Origin: Rana temporaria
Taxonomy: Eukaryota; Chordata; Amphibia; Anura; Ranidae
DNA length: 64,000 nucleotides
Reading direction: 5' to 3'
Assembly: GCF_905171775.1 (NCBI RefSeq)
Contig: NC_053490.1
Coordinates: 17,511,752-17,575,751 of the forward strand
Positions 52,964 to 64,000 of the stretch are shown in pieces. How positions within the stretch are numbered: the first letter of the stretch is position 1; each line of letters begins with the position of its first letter. A program made the translations under genes and the position numbers. The notes below the pieces were generated by a model, which had not been told where the DNA came from, searched no databases, and worked only from the letters and a program-made list of their open reading frames with translations.

Positions 52964-53897
52964 TTAGGCCGCCGAAAGGCGCCTGCAAAAGACCCTCCCC
53001 ATGGGGAGAATGCGGCAAGCAAAATTTAGCTTCCCCAGGAGCGACTGAAGCGCTCGGAGTTGCACCTTCCGCAAGCCCACCATCTCCTGAATCTCGGCCT
53101 TGAGGCCCACCAACTTGTCCAGCGGTAACCTACATTCCATCCTTTCAATCACGATGCCCAAGAATTGGATGACCGATCTCGGTCCTTCCGTTTTCTCGGG
53201 TGCCAGCGGCACCCCAAATCGCTCCGCCACGTGCTCCAACGTGGCAAAAAACACTGCGCAAATCCGCGACCCCGCCGGCCCAACACAGAGAAAGTCGTCC
53301 AGGTAGTGGATCACGGAGCTTACGCCGGACACATCCCGAACCACCCACTCCAGGAACTAACTAAACCGTTCAAACAGCGCGCAGGAAATGGAACAGCCCA
53401 TCGGCAGACACTTGTCTACGTAGAACTCCCCACCCCAATGGCAGCCCAAGAGCCTGAAACTATCTGGGTGGACCGGCAGGAGCCTAAACGCCGCCTCAAT
53501 GTCCGACTTGGCCATCAAGGCCCCCCGGCCATACCGCCTGACCCAGCCCACCGCAGCATCAAAAGAGGTGTAACTCACCGTACACTCCTCTATGCTGATG
53601 GCGTTGTTCACAGACCCCCCCTTTGGAAACGACAAATGATGAATAAGCCGAAATTTGTTCGGCTCCTTCTTCGGCACCACCCCCAACGGGGAAACCACCA
53701 AGTCGTCCAAGGGAGGCGAGACAAATGGGCCCCCCATACGGCCCAACGCCACTTCCTTCCGCAGTTTCTCTGAAACCACATCCGGGTGTTGTAACGCGGA
53801 ACGCAAATTCTTAGCCACCGGGGGGACCACGGCCAAAGAGCACGGAATGTTAAAACCCACCGAGAATCCCCTTTCCAACGACAGGGCGGCCGCCCTG
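52964..53897 (-). pseudogene. Reverse transcriptase of the Ngaro element
   Basis: RT motifs in order: FRLIHHLSFPKGGSVN, LMAKSDIEAAFRLLPVHP (first catalytic Asp), LPMGCSISCALFERF, then IHYLDDFLCVG (catalytic pair) and LGIVIERMECRLP. A TAG (53359-53357) after FERFS splits the domain; the same frame continues with FLEWVVRDVSG. RT of this type copies the element RNA. Confidence 0.85.
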
Positions 53898-55909
53898 TCA
53901 GGATATCTTCCGAGAAACGGTTGCATCCTTTCCACCATCACCGGAGTCCTCCCTCTTACTTGAAGAATCTCCGGGACGTCCCTTGCCTTGCTTAAAACAC
54001 CGGGAAGAGGGGTGATTGCCACCACAGCCGGAGCACTCGTGCTTGAACCGGCAAGACCCTCCGAACCTGCAGTTTCCCTCGTTAAACTGCCAGCAGACCC
54101 CTTTCTTCTTTCCGGCCGACTGTCCTGGGGAAGAGGTTCCACCGGCCCCCCCTGAAAAAACGGCGTGGACGTCCGTGGGGCCGACATAAGCCGCATCCAA
54201 AGGCCAATGTCCTTAGTGTCCCACCTAATATCTGGCCTGATAGCCCGGCGTTGCCGGAACTGCTCATCATACCGGAGCCACCCCGTGCCCCCGTAACACC
54301 GATAGGCCTCGCTGATCGCCTCTTGGTAACTGAAAAGCGCCGAACAATGTTCGGGGTTTTTCTCACCGATCACGCTCGCCATGATCGAGTAGGCCTGTGA
54401 CCAATTCGCAAAAGTCCTAGGTATAAGCCTATACCTCCTCTTCTCCTCGTCCTCTTTCTTGGACTCTTCCGGCTTAACCCTATCCAGGTTAAACTTTTCC
54501 AGCGGAAGCAACGCGAATATCTCTACATATTCACTCTTCCAAATCTTTTCCCGCACCTCCGGCTTCAAATGCGAACCCAGCGGTGCCTCCCAACACGTGT
54601 AAACCTCCCCTTTAGCCGCGTCCGCCAACCGGACCAACTCTCTCTTCTTCGCGGAGTCGACCCCCGCATCCCCCTTTTCCGTAGGAGGCACCACGGCACC
54701 TGCCGCCACTGCCCCTACCTCTTGTCCCTTGTCCCCAGGCACCACAGCCCCCTGCACGGCGACCGCTACTGCAGGCGCCGTAACCCCGGATCCACCCGCC
54801 GTTCCCCATGCCGCCGCTGGGCTGACGGCGGGGCTGACCCCACCCTTCAGCTGGCTAACCAACGTCTCCAGACCCGCCAGGAACCGGTGCAAACCCGCAT
54901 CCTCTCTCGACTGTTCCCCCAGCGCACCAGAATCACCACTACTCACCCCTGCGGGCACCCCCACTCGACTACGGGGACCCCCCCCGTCCCCCCGCTAACA
55001 CCCCCACATTTTGTAAAGTAGAAGGAAAAGCCAAAAACGACTCACCGGGCTGTCTGGAAGCAATCCCACCAGCCGTCCGGCTAGGCTCCCGCGCTGCGAC
55101 CTCCGTCCTGGGCACGACTTCCTCCTCCGACAGCTCCCCTTCCGATCGATCTCCATGCCGACCCTCCTCACCAGATGAAAGCCCACCAGGCGACTCGGGC
55201 CTGGGAGCCGCGGGCCCAGAGCTGGACTCACTCTCGCTGCGCGCCCTGGACCCGTGCACCGACTTCCGCGTAGCTTTTCGTGGCGCCTCGGACACTCTGC
55301 CATCTTCCCCTCCCCCTCGCTCCCTCACCACGGGGCTGGATTGGAGGTGGCTAGCCGCGGATGCTGAAGAGCTAGCCACCGCAGGGACAGATGTGTTTTG
55401 CCGAGGCTCTCGGCCCTCCGGTGCAAAACCGGGGTTGGAGCCCGCATCCCTCCGATCATCTCGCCGAGCGGACCTGGCCGCCGCATTGGAGCCCCCTGGC
55501 CGCCCCCTCCCTGTTCCCCGCTGCCGATCGGTGGCCTTCTCCTGGCGCCCCCCCGCCGCCGACGCTGTCCGTTTTGCGGGTGGGCCCGAGGGTGGCCCGG
55601 ATGGGGCTACCCCCTCTCCTGTGGGACCGGGTGGACGGTCCCGGGGAATAACGTGCCTGAGGCCGGGACACCCTGGATCGCGGGGTGTCCCCCTCCCCCC
55701 CCCGGATGGGTGACTCGCTGGCTATGTCCTGGGTGGCAGTATGCGCCCCCCCCCGCTCGCGGGGTGCCCCCCCCACCCCCCCGAACGGGTGAATCATGTT
55801 CCGTGTCCCCGGGCGGGAGGAGCGGCCCCAGCATAGACTGCAGCCACCCCTCACAGCGGCGATCCGCCTCCTGCCTGAGCTGGGCGAGCATAGCCTCGAC
55901 CCCAGCCAT
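53898..55909 (-). pseudogene. Gag-like ORF1 of the Ngaro element, frameshifted
   Basis: Likely starts at ATG 55909 (MAGVEAMLAQLRQEADRRC). Continues in pieces: an acidic, Ser-rich part (55379-54969), the conserved core in the frame from 54964 (FANWSQAYSIMASVIGEKNP, WLRYDEQFRQRRA, DIGLWMRLM), then the cysteine cluster CWQFNEGNCRFGGSCRF..C..C...H...C in frame 54200-53898. Frame changes fall at homopolymers, e.g. C8 near 54978-54985 and the C7/A6 runs near 54146-54160. The CCCH/CCHC cluster is typical of DIRS/Ngaro Gag and probably binds RNA. Some breaks could be sequencing errors in homopolymers. Confidence 0.7.
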
Positions 55910-56117
55910 GGTGCAGGCCGATGGATGTGGCAAAATGTAGTCCCCGGCTGCGGCCTAGCGGCGCTCGTTTTTTTTTTTTTTTTTTTTGGATTTCTGGCAG
56001 AGCCTGGCTTCCCCCAGCAGCGCTGGTCTAAAACGCTGCAAAAACAGCAGGAAATGTCCCCAGTAGCAGCCTACCTCACCCCTTCCTAAGTCTGGCAGAG
56101 CAGCAAGTCCCCAGCAG

Positions 56118-56292
56118 AAAATTCTCCCCTCGTGTGTTACCCGGGAAGCGTGGGAGGGGAAATATATAACCTCCCTCCCACTGCTCTCCTTCCTTACTGA
56201 GCCCTCCCCCCGGCCAGAGCAGGGCTTTTCTTTAACCCTGTCATGGCCGGCCCTCCGCCTATGTCCTGCTGCTCTTTGCTTCGGGCCTCTCT
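56118..56292 (-). repeat. Ngaro split direct repeat A1
   Basis: 5' end of the element on the minus strand; 175 bases. Contains aaatatataacctccc, i.e. a TATA-like motif on the plus strand and tatatttcccc on the minus strand. Confidence 0.85.
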
Positions 56293-56359
56293 TTCTTCAA
56301 AATAACATGGTGCCACAGCACCCTGAATTTTGGTGCATGTGAACAGTAATGAACAGTCA

Positions 56360-56605
56360 TTGAGCGGTAAAGATATGCAGTAACCTCTAGGAACCAATCA
56401 GTGAGCAGTAATAATGTGCAGTAACCTCTAGCAACAAATTAGTTAGTGGTATAGATGTCCAATAACCTCCAGCAATCAATAAGTGAGTAGTATTGATGTA
56501 CAGTAATCTCTAGCAACCAATTAACAAGCAGAAGTCATGTGATGTAACCTCTATAAAATAGACAGTGAGCGGTAATGATACACTTTAACCTCTGGCACCC
56601 AATCG
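56360..56605 (+). repeat. 41-bp tandem repeat, six units
   Basis: Six units of exactly 41 bases (start 56360, 56401, 56442, 56483, 56524, 56565) with core gcagtaacctctagcaacca. Units are diverged, so the array is old. Confidence 0.85.
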
Positions 56606-56641
56606 CAATCGCTGCCTGATCTGATTCAGTAGACTGATTTA

Positions 56642-57351
56642 TAGCTAGATTCAGATAGAGTTAGGCTAACTCAGAATCTGCGCCGACCTATGTTTAAGTG
56701 TATTCTCAAACAGAGATACGCTTAAACATATCTAAGATACGACGGCTTGCGCCGTCCTATCTTAGGTTGCCATATTTCTGCTGGCCGCTAGGTGGCGCTT
56801 CCATTGCGGTCGGCGTAGAATATGCAAATCACTAGATACGCCTATTCACGGACGTACGCCCGGCCGCCGCAGTACATTTAGGCCGTTTACGTAAGAGATA
56901 GGCCGCCTAAAGTTAAAGCTGGGCCCTAGGTGGCGTAGCCAATGTTAAAGTATGGCCGCCGTCCCCGCGTCAAAATTCTAACTTTTTACGTCGTTTGCGT
57001 AAGTCGTCTGTGAATAGGGATTTACGTCGTTTACGTCCACGTCGAAATCAATAGGCCCGTGCGGCGTACTTAGCCGCAATGAACACTGGGAAATGTAGGC
57101 GCCCGGCGCATGCGCAGTTGATAAAAAACGTCAAAAACGTCAGGTCAAGCTCCATTAACATAAAACACGCCCCCTTAGACAAATTTGAATTAGGCGCCCC
57201 TACGCCCGCCCGCTTTAGGCTACGCCGCCGTAACTTAGCAGGCAAGTACATTGTGAATCATGTACTTGCCTGGCTAACTTACGGCGGCGTAGCTTAAATG
57301 CCTTAAGCTACGCCGCCTTAAAGTTGTGGCCAGGTATGTGAATCTACCTAT
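56642..57351. mobile_element. Harbinger-like MITE, diverged GATTC termini
   Basis: Left end gctagattcagatag and right end tgaatctacct are roughly complementary. The interior has the same features as 17611 and 27384 (gtttacgtaag, tatgcaaat, gcatgcgc). The TSD is not clear. Confidence 0.55.
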
Positions 57352-57748
57352 TTGAGTCTAGTAGCTATTCATTGTATGTCTCAAAGCATGTAGAGAGCGA
57401 AATTGCATGGAAGAGGGGCCCAAGAAAATGTTTGCCCAGGGCCCAGTCAATTTTAAAGATGGCCCTGGATGGAAGTCAGAATGTTTGATCAGAATCCTTG
57501 TTCTGGGTGCGGGACTCAGAAAGTACTGAAGACTTTGGATCAGCATGACGGGCTCCAACTTCCTCACGACAGGCTTACTTCTATATATCTATCTATCTGA
57601 AGATTTGCTTTCACTTCCTGTGCTGATGAGACACCTTCACACCTTGTCACCTTTGGAGTCACCAGGACAGGAAATTATCATAAAATGTCACTTTAAAAGG
57701 CACAGACAATGCTAAACACAAAGTTTTGTCCAGAGTGATGCTTTAAAA
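57352..57748. other. Non-coding, nothing recognised
   Basis: Contains a short tatc/tctatcta microsatellite at about 57582-57598. No other structure. Confidence 0.35.
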
Positions 57749-57756
57749 ATCTCAAA

Positions 57757-59341
57757 TAGGGATGAGCCTGATGTTCGAGTCGAACGTAAGTTGGAGTCGA
57801 ACATCGGATGTTCGCTGAATTTAGAACATTATGGGGCGTTTGCGGCAAATCCGAGTGCCACGAAACGCCCCATAATGCCCATGCGAAATCGCAGTGCATT
57901 GGCGTCTTATGATTAGCCAAAGCATGCACCTGACCTGCATGCTTTGGCCAATCACAGCGCGCTCTGCTGAGAGAGCCATAATTGGCCAAAGGTAGGGTGC
58001 CACATTATTTAAGGCTGTTGCTTACACGGCGGCCGTATATAGTTTAATGAATGAAGAGAGATTAGGCAGCTTATATACAGCCTAATATATACTCTGCCTT
58101 TAGTGTAGATTATATATTCAGTGTAGAATCTGTATTCAGGCAATGTAGTATATATATAATATAGTGTAATGAATTGGTTATTGGGGAACACTGTGCCAAA
58201 ATTAAAAAACAAAATGTCGTGGGGGTTCCCCCACAAAATCCATACCAGGCCCTTCAGGTCTGGTATGGATTTTAAGGGGAACCCCATGCTCAAACAAATG
58301 TTATGGGAGTACCCACCAAAATCCATACCAGACCCTTATCAAAGCATGCAACCTGGCAGGCTGCAGAAAAAGGAGGGGGGGAAGAGAGCTCCCCCCTAAC
58401 CATACCGGGCCACATGCCCTCAACATGGGGACTGTGCTTTGGGGGTCCCCCCAAAGCATATTTTCCCTATGTTGATTGGGGAAAGGGCCTCATCCCCGCA
58501 ACCCTTGCTGTGGGGGTTTGCCTGCAGGGGGCTTATACGAATATGGAAGCCCCCTTTAACAATGGGGCACCCAGATCCTGCCCCCCCTATGTGAATGGGT
58601 ATCGGGTACAATGTACCCCTACCAATTCACCAAAAATGTGTTAAAAAAGTTAAAATTACAGGAGACATCAGGACCGTCGGCGTCAAGATTGAAGATGGAT
58701 GGACTTTGTGGGACACTTTTTTTTATAAAGGAATTGTCCAAAAATGTCTCCTGTCATTTTTAGTTTTTTTGGTGAATGGGTAGGGGTACAATGTAGCCCA
58801 TACCCATTCACATGGGGTGGGGATCTGGGGGCCCCTTTGCTAAAGGGAGCTTCCAGATTCCAATAAGTCCCCGCCCACCGGGCAAGGGTTGTGGGGATAA
58901 GGTCCCTGTCCCCATCAACATGGGGCAAGGTGCTTTAGTGGGACCCCAAATCACCCTCCTCATGTTGACTGCATATGGCTTGGAATAGTTCAGGAGATGG
59001 AGGGGCATGCTCTCTTGTGCCCCCCCCCTTTCCTGCAGCCTACCAGGTTTGTGTGCTCGGATAAGGGTCTGATATGGATTTTGGGCAGCCCCCACGCCAT
59101 TTCTGTTTTAATTTTGGCACGGGGTTCCCCTTAATATCCATACCAGACCTGGTATGGATTTTGGAGGGACACCCACGCCATTAAAAAAAAAATGGCAATA
59201 ACATGCATATAAGCCTTTAAAATTAGCACTTTTGATTTTTCACAATCGTGACCCATATCCTATAACGGTGTTTGCACAAATCTTATGCCTATTTGCATGT
59301 TCTGCTGCGAACCAAACCGGGAAGTGTTCGGCTCATACTTA
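57757..59341. mobile_element. hAT-like element with two ~450-bp inverted arms
   Basis: Starts TAGGGATGAGCC, ends ggctcatactta, with a perfect 8-bp duplication atctcaaa (57749-57756, 59342-59349). About 58190-58660 is complementary to about 58700-59170 (e.g. aaaatccataccaga..., aaccttgc..., tgaatgggta). Both arms encode a similar peptide (LIPATLAVG / LIPTTLARW, then APFxxGAPRS). No transposase. Confidence 0.8.
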
Positions 59342-59404
59342 ATCTCAAATCTGGCTCCTCTATCTTCTGCAGTACAATAACAGGACATAAAAGATAACCT
59401 CTCA

Positions 59405-59825
59405 TGCGGCGTACAGACGGTCGTTTTTTGTGATGAAAAAAAACAACGTTTTTAAAAACGTCATTTAAAATGAGCGTGTTTGGGGAAAACGTCGTTTTAT
59501 GTCTTCTGAAAAACGACAAAAAAAATTGGAGCATGCTTCAATTTTTTGTGTCGTTTTTCAAAACGTCGTTTTTTGTGTCATTTAAAATGATAGTGTGTGG
59601 TGAAAACTATGTTTAAAACTACGTTTTTTAAACCCGCGCATGCTCAGAAGCAAGTTATGACGCAAGCTTGAATGGAACAGAGTGCCGTCGTACGTGCTGA
59701 ACGTAACCGCGCTTTGCTAGAGCATTTTCAAAAAACGATGGTGTGTAGGCAACGTCGTTTTTTAAAATGAAGTTTGAAAAACGTTGTTTTGTTTCATGAG
59801 ATAAAACGACCGTCTGTACGCGGCA
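59405..59825. mobile_element. Harbinger-like MITE (TGCGGCGTACAGACGG)
   Basis: Starts TGCGGCGTACAGACGGTCG and ends cgaccgtctgtacgcggca, flanked by TCA (59402-59404, 59826-59828). The interior repeats aaacgtcgtttt phrases. Confidence 0.85.
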
Positions 59826-59828
59826 TCA

Positions 59829-60366
59829 GTGTACACATCAACCTCTGCAAATAAGAAGATTCTTCCCATAAATCGCCCCATCTGCTATGACACCACAGGG
59901 CTTTTGTAGGCTTAGACATCTCCCTGGTGAACAGAACTGCATCCGCCCCCCGGGGCTCATCAGTAAAGGTCCCACCAGCTCTATTTTTGTCGATGATTTG
60001 GTCTCAGGGGATGAATCGCTTGGAGTGTCTTTTTATGTCTGACTTTTATTGTCTGCCATGGCAAGTCTACATGTGTATACATGTCTATGGTCTTATATAG
60101 GGAATATTATACAGATTTCCCAGCAAGCCGGTCATTGTACCGTCGTACTCTACTCATATCTGTTTTACATGAGATCAGGGTCGGCTCTACCATGGGTCCC
60201 AGTGGGTCCATTGGACCCAGGCAGCACTTTGAGAGAGGCAGCAAATTGAACCACGGCCATCTCTCCTTCTCTTCTATTTACCCAGCAAATTGACAACCAA
60301 GATTTTTTTCCAGCAGTTTTGTGTCATGATGACAACTGCCCCCAGTAAAGTGACCCTGCATAAGGT
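59829..60366. other. Non-coding, nothing firm
   Basis: A cagggtcggctctacc phrase at about 60176 looks like a hAT-type terminus but no partner end was identified. Confidence 0.3.
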
Positions 60367-60374
60367 GCCTAGCA

Positions 60375-61141
60375 CAGGGCCGTCTTAATAGCAGAGGAAG
60401 GAGCATCCCTCTGGGTATTCCAAGCCTTTCGGTGCAAACTGTGCTGGACAGCTGGGCTCACCATGACACCATCCACAATGCTACTTCAGCAGGTGGGCTC
60501 TCAGTACTGCCGACTCAGCAGCTTCCACTCCAGCTCCTACCCCGCAGCCTTTGAGTCCCGAGCATTCAAACTGCATGGGGCGGGGTCAGAGCATCACTGG
60601 TGCTCCGGCCCTGCCCCTCCCTGCTGGCTGTGAAATAATAGGCATTGTTATGCACAGCACGGCGCACCGCTGCCAGCCTGCCTTCCCTGTGTATCCATCA
60701 CTCTCAGTGCAATCATGGGGCCCCTAATTTCGGGGCAGCATGGAATCAAAGACCAGCTTCTTTGGGGAAAGTGCTGGGGCCCCATGCAGCTGGGGCCCCT
60801 GGGCAGTGCCCAGGTGTGCCCTCTCATCAGGGGGGGACTGACAACTCATGGGGCCCCCGGGCAATAGAAGACTATGGGGCCCCTGGGCTTACAGATGGCC
60901 ACCATGCCAGGAGGCAGTGCAGAGGCAGGGCAGTTAAAATCTCTGGATTTTCACATCAAAAGCATGTCGGTTTCAGACATATCAGGGACAGATGTAAAAA
61001 AAACACAGATTTTTACATACTGTCCCTGGTTTTATTGAGCCTGGCAACCCTGATGGGGCCCCCTAGTGGCATGGGGCCCTCGGGCAGTGCCCGAGAGCCC
61101 CAATGGTCAGTCCGCCCCTGCCTCTCATTAAGACAGCCCTG
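60375..61141. mobile_element. hAT-like element (CAGGGCYGTCTTA)
   Basis: Starts CAGGGCCGTCTTAATAG and ends attaagacagccctg, flanked by gcctagca (60367-60374) and gcctagct (61142-61149), one mismatch in 8. Contains the nested MITE 60828-61120. Confidence 0.8.
60828..61120. mobile_element. hAT-like MITE (CAGGGGSGGACTGAC), nested
   Basis: Starts CAGGGGGGGACTGAC and ends gtcagtccgcccctg, with a perfect 8-bp duplication cctctcat (60820-60827, 61121-61128). A partial copy is at 21283-21440. Confidence 0.9.
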
Positions 61142-61204
61142 GCCTAGCTTAACACAGAAAAACCCACCCTGGGGTTCTCATGTGACCCTTGCTTGGTACC
61201 CAAC

Positions 61205-61425
61205 GAGGAGGGAAACATGATGAGGGGGCTCAACCCAGAATTAGATTGGTGAACATTGGCTAGAAAAACACAGAGGACAACGCTAGAGAGGACAACCAGT
61301 GTTCTTTTAATATTTTTAAACCATAGAGAGAGAAGGAAGATGGACTTGGAGGAACATTTAAGCTGGAGTTGAGATTTAAGAAAGTTTTTTTTTTTTTTCG
61401 GCAGCAGAATCCTTTGCTTGGAGCT
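61205..61425 (+). repeat. Local duplication, copy 1
   Basis: Shares ctcaacccaga, ttggctag, cacagaggacaa, gatggacttggagg and cagcagaatccttt, in order, with 62725-62865. Function unknown; no ORF. Confidence 0.65.
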
Positions 61426-61500
61426 CATGTTCAACTTAGGTGTCTTCTAGCTGGTCACTTAGTGAGCTGGGTCTTGTTTCTTCTCCAGCTTCATGGTAGG

Positions 61501-62627
61501 TAGGGTTGTCCCGATACCGATACCAGTATCGGTATCGGTATCGGGACCGATACCGAGTATTAGCGGGAGTACTCGTACTCCCACTAATACCCCCGATACT
61601 AAAATAGAATACTCCCCCCCCGCGCCGCCGCCGAAACCGCCGCCACCGCTACAACGTTAATCACCGCGGCGCGGGGAACATTACAGACAGCTTTCGTTTG
61701 AATAGCTGTTTTCCCCGCCGTGCATTGACACTCCCCCTTGGACGGATCTGTCCAATCGCGAGCAAGGGGGAGTGTCTATGCGCAGCGGGGAAAACAGCTG
61801 TTCAAACGAACGCTGTCTGTAATGTTCCCTGCCGCGGTGATTAACAGTAGGTACGGGGGACAATGGCTGGATATACTGGGGACAAGGCTGTTATACGGGG
61901 GACAATGGCTGGATATACTGGGGACATGGCTGTTATACGGGGGACAATGGCTGTTATACGGGGGACATGGCTGTTATACGGGGGACATGGCTGTTATACG
62001 GGGGACAATGGCTGGATATACGGGGGACATGGCTGTTATAGGGGGGACATGGCTGTTATACAGGGGACATGGCTGTTATACAGGGGACATGGCTGTTATA
62101 CAGGGGACATGGCTGTTATACAGGGGACATGGCTGTTATACAGGGGACATGGCTGTTATACAGGGGACATGGCTGTTATACAGGGGACATGGCTGTTATA
62201 CAGGGGGCATGGCTGTTATACGGGGGACATGGCTGTTATACAGGGGGCATGGCTGTTATACGGGGGACATGGCTGTTATACGGGGGACATGGCTGTTATA
62301 CGGGGGACATGGCTGTTATAGGGGGGACATGGCTGTTATACGGGGGACATGGCTGTTATACGGGGGACATGGCTGTTATACAGGGGACATGGCTGTTATA
62401 CAGGGGACATGGCTGTTATACGGGGGACATGGCTGTTATACGGGGGACATGGCTGTTATACAGGGGACATGGCTGTTATACGGGGGACATGGCTGTTATA
62501 CTGGGGACATGGCTGTTATACGGGGGACATGGCTGTTATACGGGGGACATGGCTGGATATACGGGGGACATGGCTGTTATACGGGGCCCCAGTATATGTC
62601 GCCGATACCGGTATCGGGACAACCCTA
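61501..62627. mobile_element. hAT-like element (TAGGGTTGTCCCGATACC) carrying a minisatellite
   Basis: Starts TAGGGTTGTCCCGATACCG and ends ccggtatcgggacaaccct+a, with a perfect 8-bp duplication atggtagg (61493-61500, 62628-62635). A gc-rich palindromic section (61676-61845) precedes a 20-bp tandem array. No transposase. Confidence 0.9.
61855..62575 (+). repeat. 20-bp minisatellite, about 36 units
   Basis: Units of ggacatggctgttatacggg, with a/g variation at one site and a few ggatata variants at each end. Since 60 bases make 20 codons and the unit has no stop, all plus frames stay open, giving ORFs up to 296 codons with repeats such as GDMAVIQGTWLLYRGHGCYT. These are artefacts. Confidence 0.9.
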
Positions 62628-62724
62628 ATGGTAGGTGATCCTCACTGCTGGTAGGGATGGGATGAAAACTGATTTCTGCTGCATGGAGTTTGTCATTGAC
62701 ATCTTGGGCTCATAGGAACTAGTT

Positions 62725-62865
62725 AGATGATGGACGGACTCAACCCAGAGGTAGAGGGGTGACTATTGGCTAGGAGGACACAGAGGACAAAAACGATGGA
62801 CTTGGAGGCACATTTAACCAGGAGATGGCTTTAAGAAAGACATTCTTAACAGCAGAATCCTTTGA
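62725..62865 (+). repeat. Local duplication, copy 2
   Basis: Counterpart of 61205-61425, on the other side of the hAT-like element; shorter because of internal gaps. Confidence 0.65.
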
Positions 62866-62869
62866 AGGA

Positions 62870-63309
62870 AACAGTGTGATTGACAAAATGTTTTTGTGAG
62901 AATATGGAAGCGTCATCTCCCAATTATAACAGCTGACATCAGACAAAGCACAGGTCTTCTAAATTAAGAAACATGCTAATTTCCAGCATCTGTTTGATGA
63001 ATAATAATTGTATTATGATTTTTTTGTATTAAAGTAGATGTAAAGCGTAGAGAAATACCCAGTCCTTTTCAACCTTTTTAAATCTACAGTTTTTTTTTTT
63101 TTTTTATATTGTGTGGTGATCCTGCTATGACTATATGATGTGCAAACCTCCTGTGTTTTCACTCTTCAGTGATCAGAGCAGTCCTCTTCCATAAACAGGT
63201 GACCTATATTTTCCAAGACAGTCCTGATAGGTCCTTATGTGGAAAATGCTGTAAATGTGTATTTCTTTATTGTTCATTGAGGGACAGAGTATTATAGATT
63301 CATACTATA
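62870..63309. other. Non-coding, nothing recognised
   Basis: AT-rich with a T run at 63090-63105. No gene or element. Confidence 0.35.
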
Positions 63310-64000
63310 CAGGGGTTGACATATTTGCTTGGAATCTAGGAGCCAGATAAAAAAGTTAGGAGCCAGAAAACGCGCCCCGTTGCGACGAGCTTGCGCGCAG
63401 AAGCGAACACATACGTGAGCAGCGACCGCACATGTAAACGGTGTTCAAACCACACGTTAGGTATCGCCGCGATTGGTAGAGCGAGAGCAATAATTCTAGC
63501 CCTAGACCTCCTCTAACTCAAAACATGCAACCTGTAGAGTTTTTTAAACGTCGCCTATGGAGATTTTAAAGGGTAAAAGTTTGACGCCATTCCACGAGCG
63601 GACGTAATTTTAAAGCGTGACATGTTGGGTATCAATTTACTCGGCGTAACATTATCTTTCATAATATTAAAAAACATGGGGATAATTTTACTGTTGTCTT
63701 ATCTTTTAATTAAAAAAAGTGTAATTTTTTCCCCAAAAAAGGGCGCTTGCAAGACCGCTGCGCAAATACGGCATGACAGAAAGTATTGCAATGATCGCCA
63801 TTTTATTCTCTAGGGTGTTAGGATAAAAAATATATATACTGTTTGGGGGTTCTAATTAGAGGGAAGAAGATGGCAGTGAAAATAGTGAAAAATTACATTA
63901 GAATTGCTGTTTAACTTGTAATGCTTAACTTGTAATACCAACGGCCACCACCAGATGGCGCCAGCTTACACATCTGGTGGTAATAACTTGTAATACCAAC
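63310..64000. mobile_element. Second copy of the 717-1568 hAT-like element, cut by the window end
   Basis: Starts CAGGGGTTGACATATTTGC and follows 717-1407 closely, in the same orientation, to the window end. The right terminus lies outside. The 63-codon ORF 63622-63813 parallels the 67-codon ORF at 1021-1224; both are A/T-rich and have no motif. Confidence 0.8.

Larger units (their letters stand above)
49414..56292 (-). mobile_element. Ngaro-type tyrosine-recombinase retrotransposon
   Basis: Read on the minus strand: repeat A1 (56292-56118), Gag, RT, RNase H, tyrosine recombinase, SGNH hydrolase, repeat B1 (50704-50224), repeat A2 (50225-50051), a 146-base spacer, repeat B2 (49904-49414). 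A1-ORFs-B1-A2-B2 split direct repeats and the hydrolase ORF are known of Ngaro elements (DIRS order). These elements integrate by tyrosine recombinase, leaving no TSD, and none is seen. A1/A2 differ by one base and B1/B2 by one base plus a 10-base duplication, so the insertion is recent, yet several frames are broken. Confidence 0.85.

Noticed and set aside
51025..53773. Plus-strand ORFs of 100-200 codons opposite the Ngaro genes
   Set aside because: The minus strand encodes RT, RNase H, recombinase and hydrolase motifs; the plus frames have none.
55391..55940. Plus-strand GC-rich ORFs of 86-180 codons
   Set aside because: They are antisense to the Ngaro Gag region, Pro/Arg-rich because of base composition, and have no domain.
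61738..62628. 296-codon ORF with GDMAVIQGTWLLYRGHGCYT-type repeats
   Set aside because: It is a 20-bp minisatellite without stop codons; all three plus frames are open and there is no unique domain.
717..64000. The same repeat at both ends of the window as LTRs of one giant element
   Set aside because: The left copy has its own hAT-type ends and 8-bp TSD, so the copies are independent insertions.

Overview
The window reads as intergenic DNA of a vertebrate, most likely an anuran amphibian (perhaps a ranoid frog). No host protein-coding exon, tRNA or rRNA gene could be supported. The inference rests on the repeat mix: L1/Tx1-like and CR1-like LINEs, a Ngaro-type tyrosine-recombinase retrotransposon with an SGNH-hydrolase ORF, a Ty3/Gypsy chromovirus, and many non-autonomous DNA elements with 8-bp (hAT-like), 3-bp (Harbinger-like) and TTAA target duplications. 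Family names come from protein motifs, terminal inverted repeats (TIRs) and target-site duplications (TSDs) read by eye; no database was searched.

Layout. 0-6.6 kb: an old CR1-like LINE broken by at least three MITE insertions, two of which carry further insertions. 6.8-14.1 kb: an L1/Tx1-like LINE on the minus strand (ORF1, endonuclease, RT, C-terminal region) with TTAA MITEs, abutting a palindromic Tc1/mariner remnant. 14.2-15.1 kb: a solo LTR. 17.5-20.8 kb: a plus-strand L1-like 3' part with its own TSD, invaded by a MITE and a piggyBac-like element. 22-24.3 kb: a hAT-like element carrying minisatellites and an inverted piggyBac-like copy. 25-30 kb: MITEs, a young CR1 3' end, hairpins and a solo LTR inside a minisatellite.

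30.1-41.3 kb is a deep nest whose insertion order can be read: L1 (minus), then a Harbinger-like MITE, then a second MITE, then a palindromic double LTR with a tRNA-His-type primer binding site, then a CR1 LINE, then a 3.57-kb hAT element, and inside that a minisatellite of about 2.8 kb. 42.7-46.3 kb holds a recent Gypsy insertion (635-bp LTRs differing at one base, 5-bp TSD) whose single intact 779-codon ORF encodes Gag, protease and a terminal chromodomain but no RT, RNase H or integrase core. 49.4-56.3 kb is a Ngaro element with split direct repeats; its RT/RNase H/recombinase frames are broken while the SGNH hydrolase ORF is open. 56.6-64 kb: more MITEs, a 1.6-kb hAT-like element with two long inverted arms, nested hAT elements, another minisatellite-bearing hAT element, and a second copy of the element at the start of the window.

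The most unusual items are the palindromic double LTR, the Gag-PR-chromodomain retrotransposon with an apparent self-priming site, the selectively intact hydrolase ORF, and repeated minisatellite expansion inside hAT-like elements.
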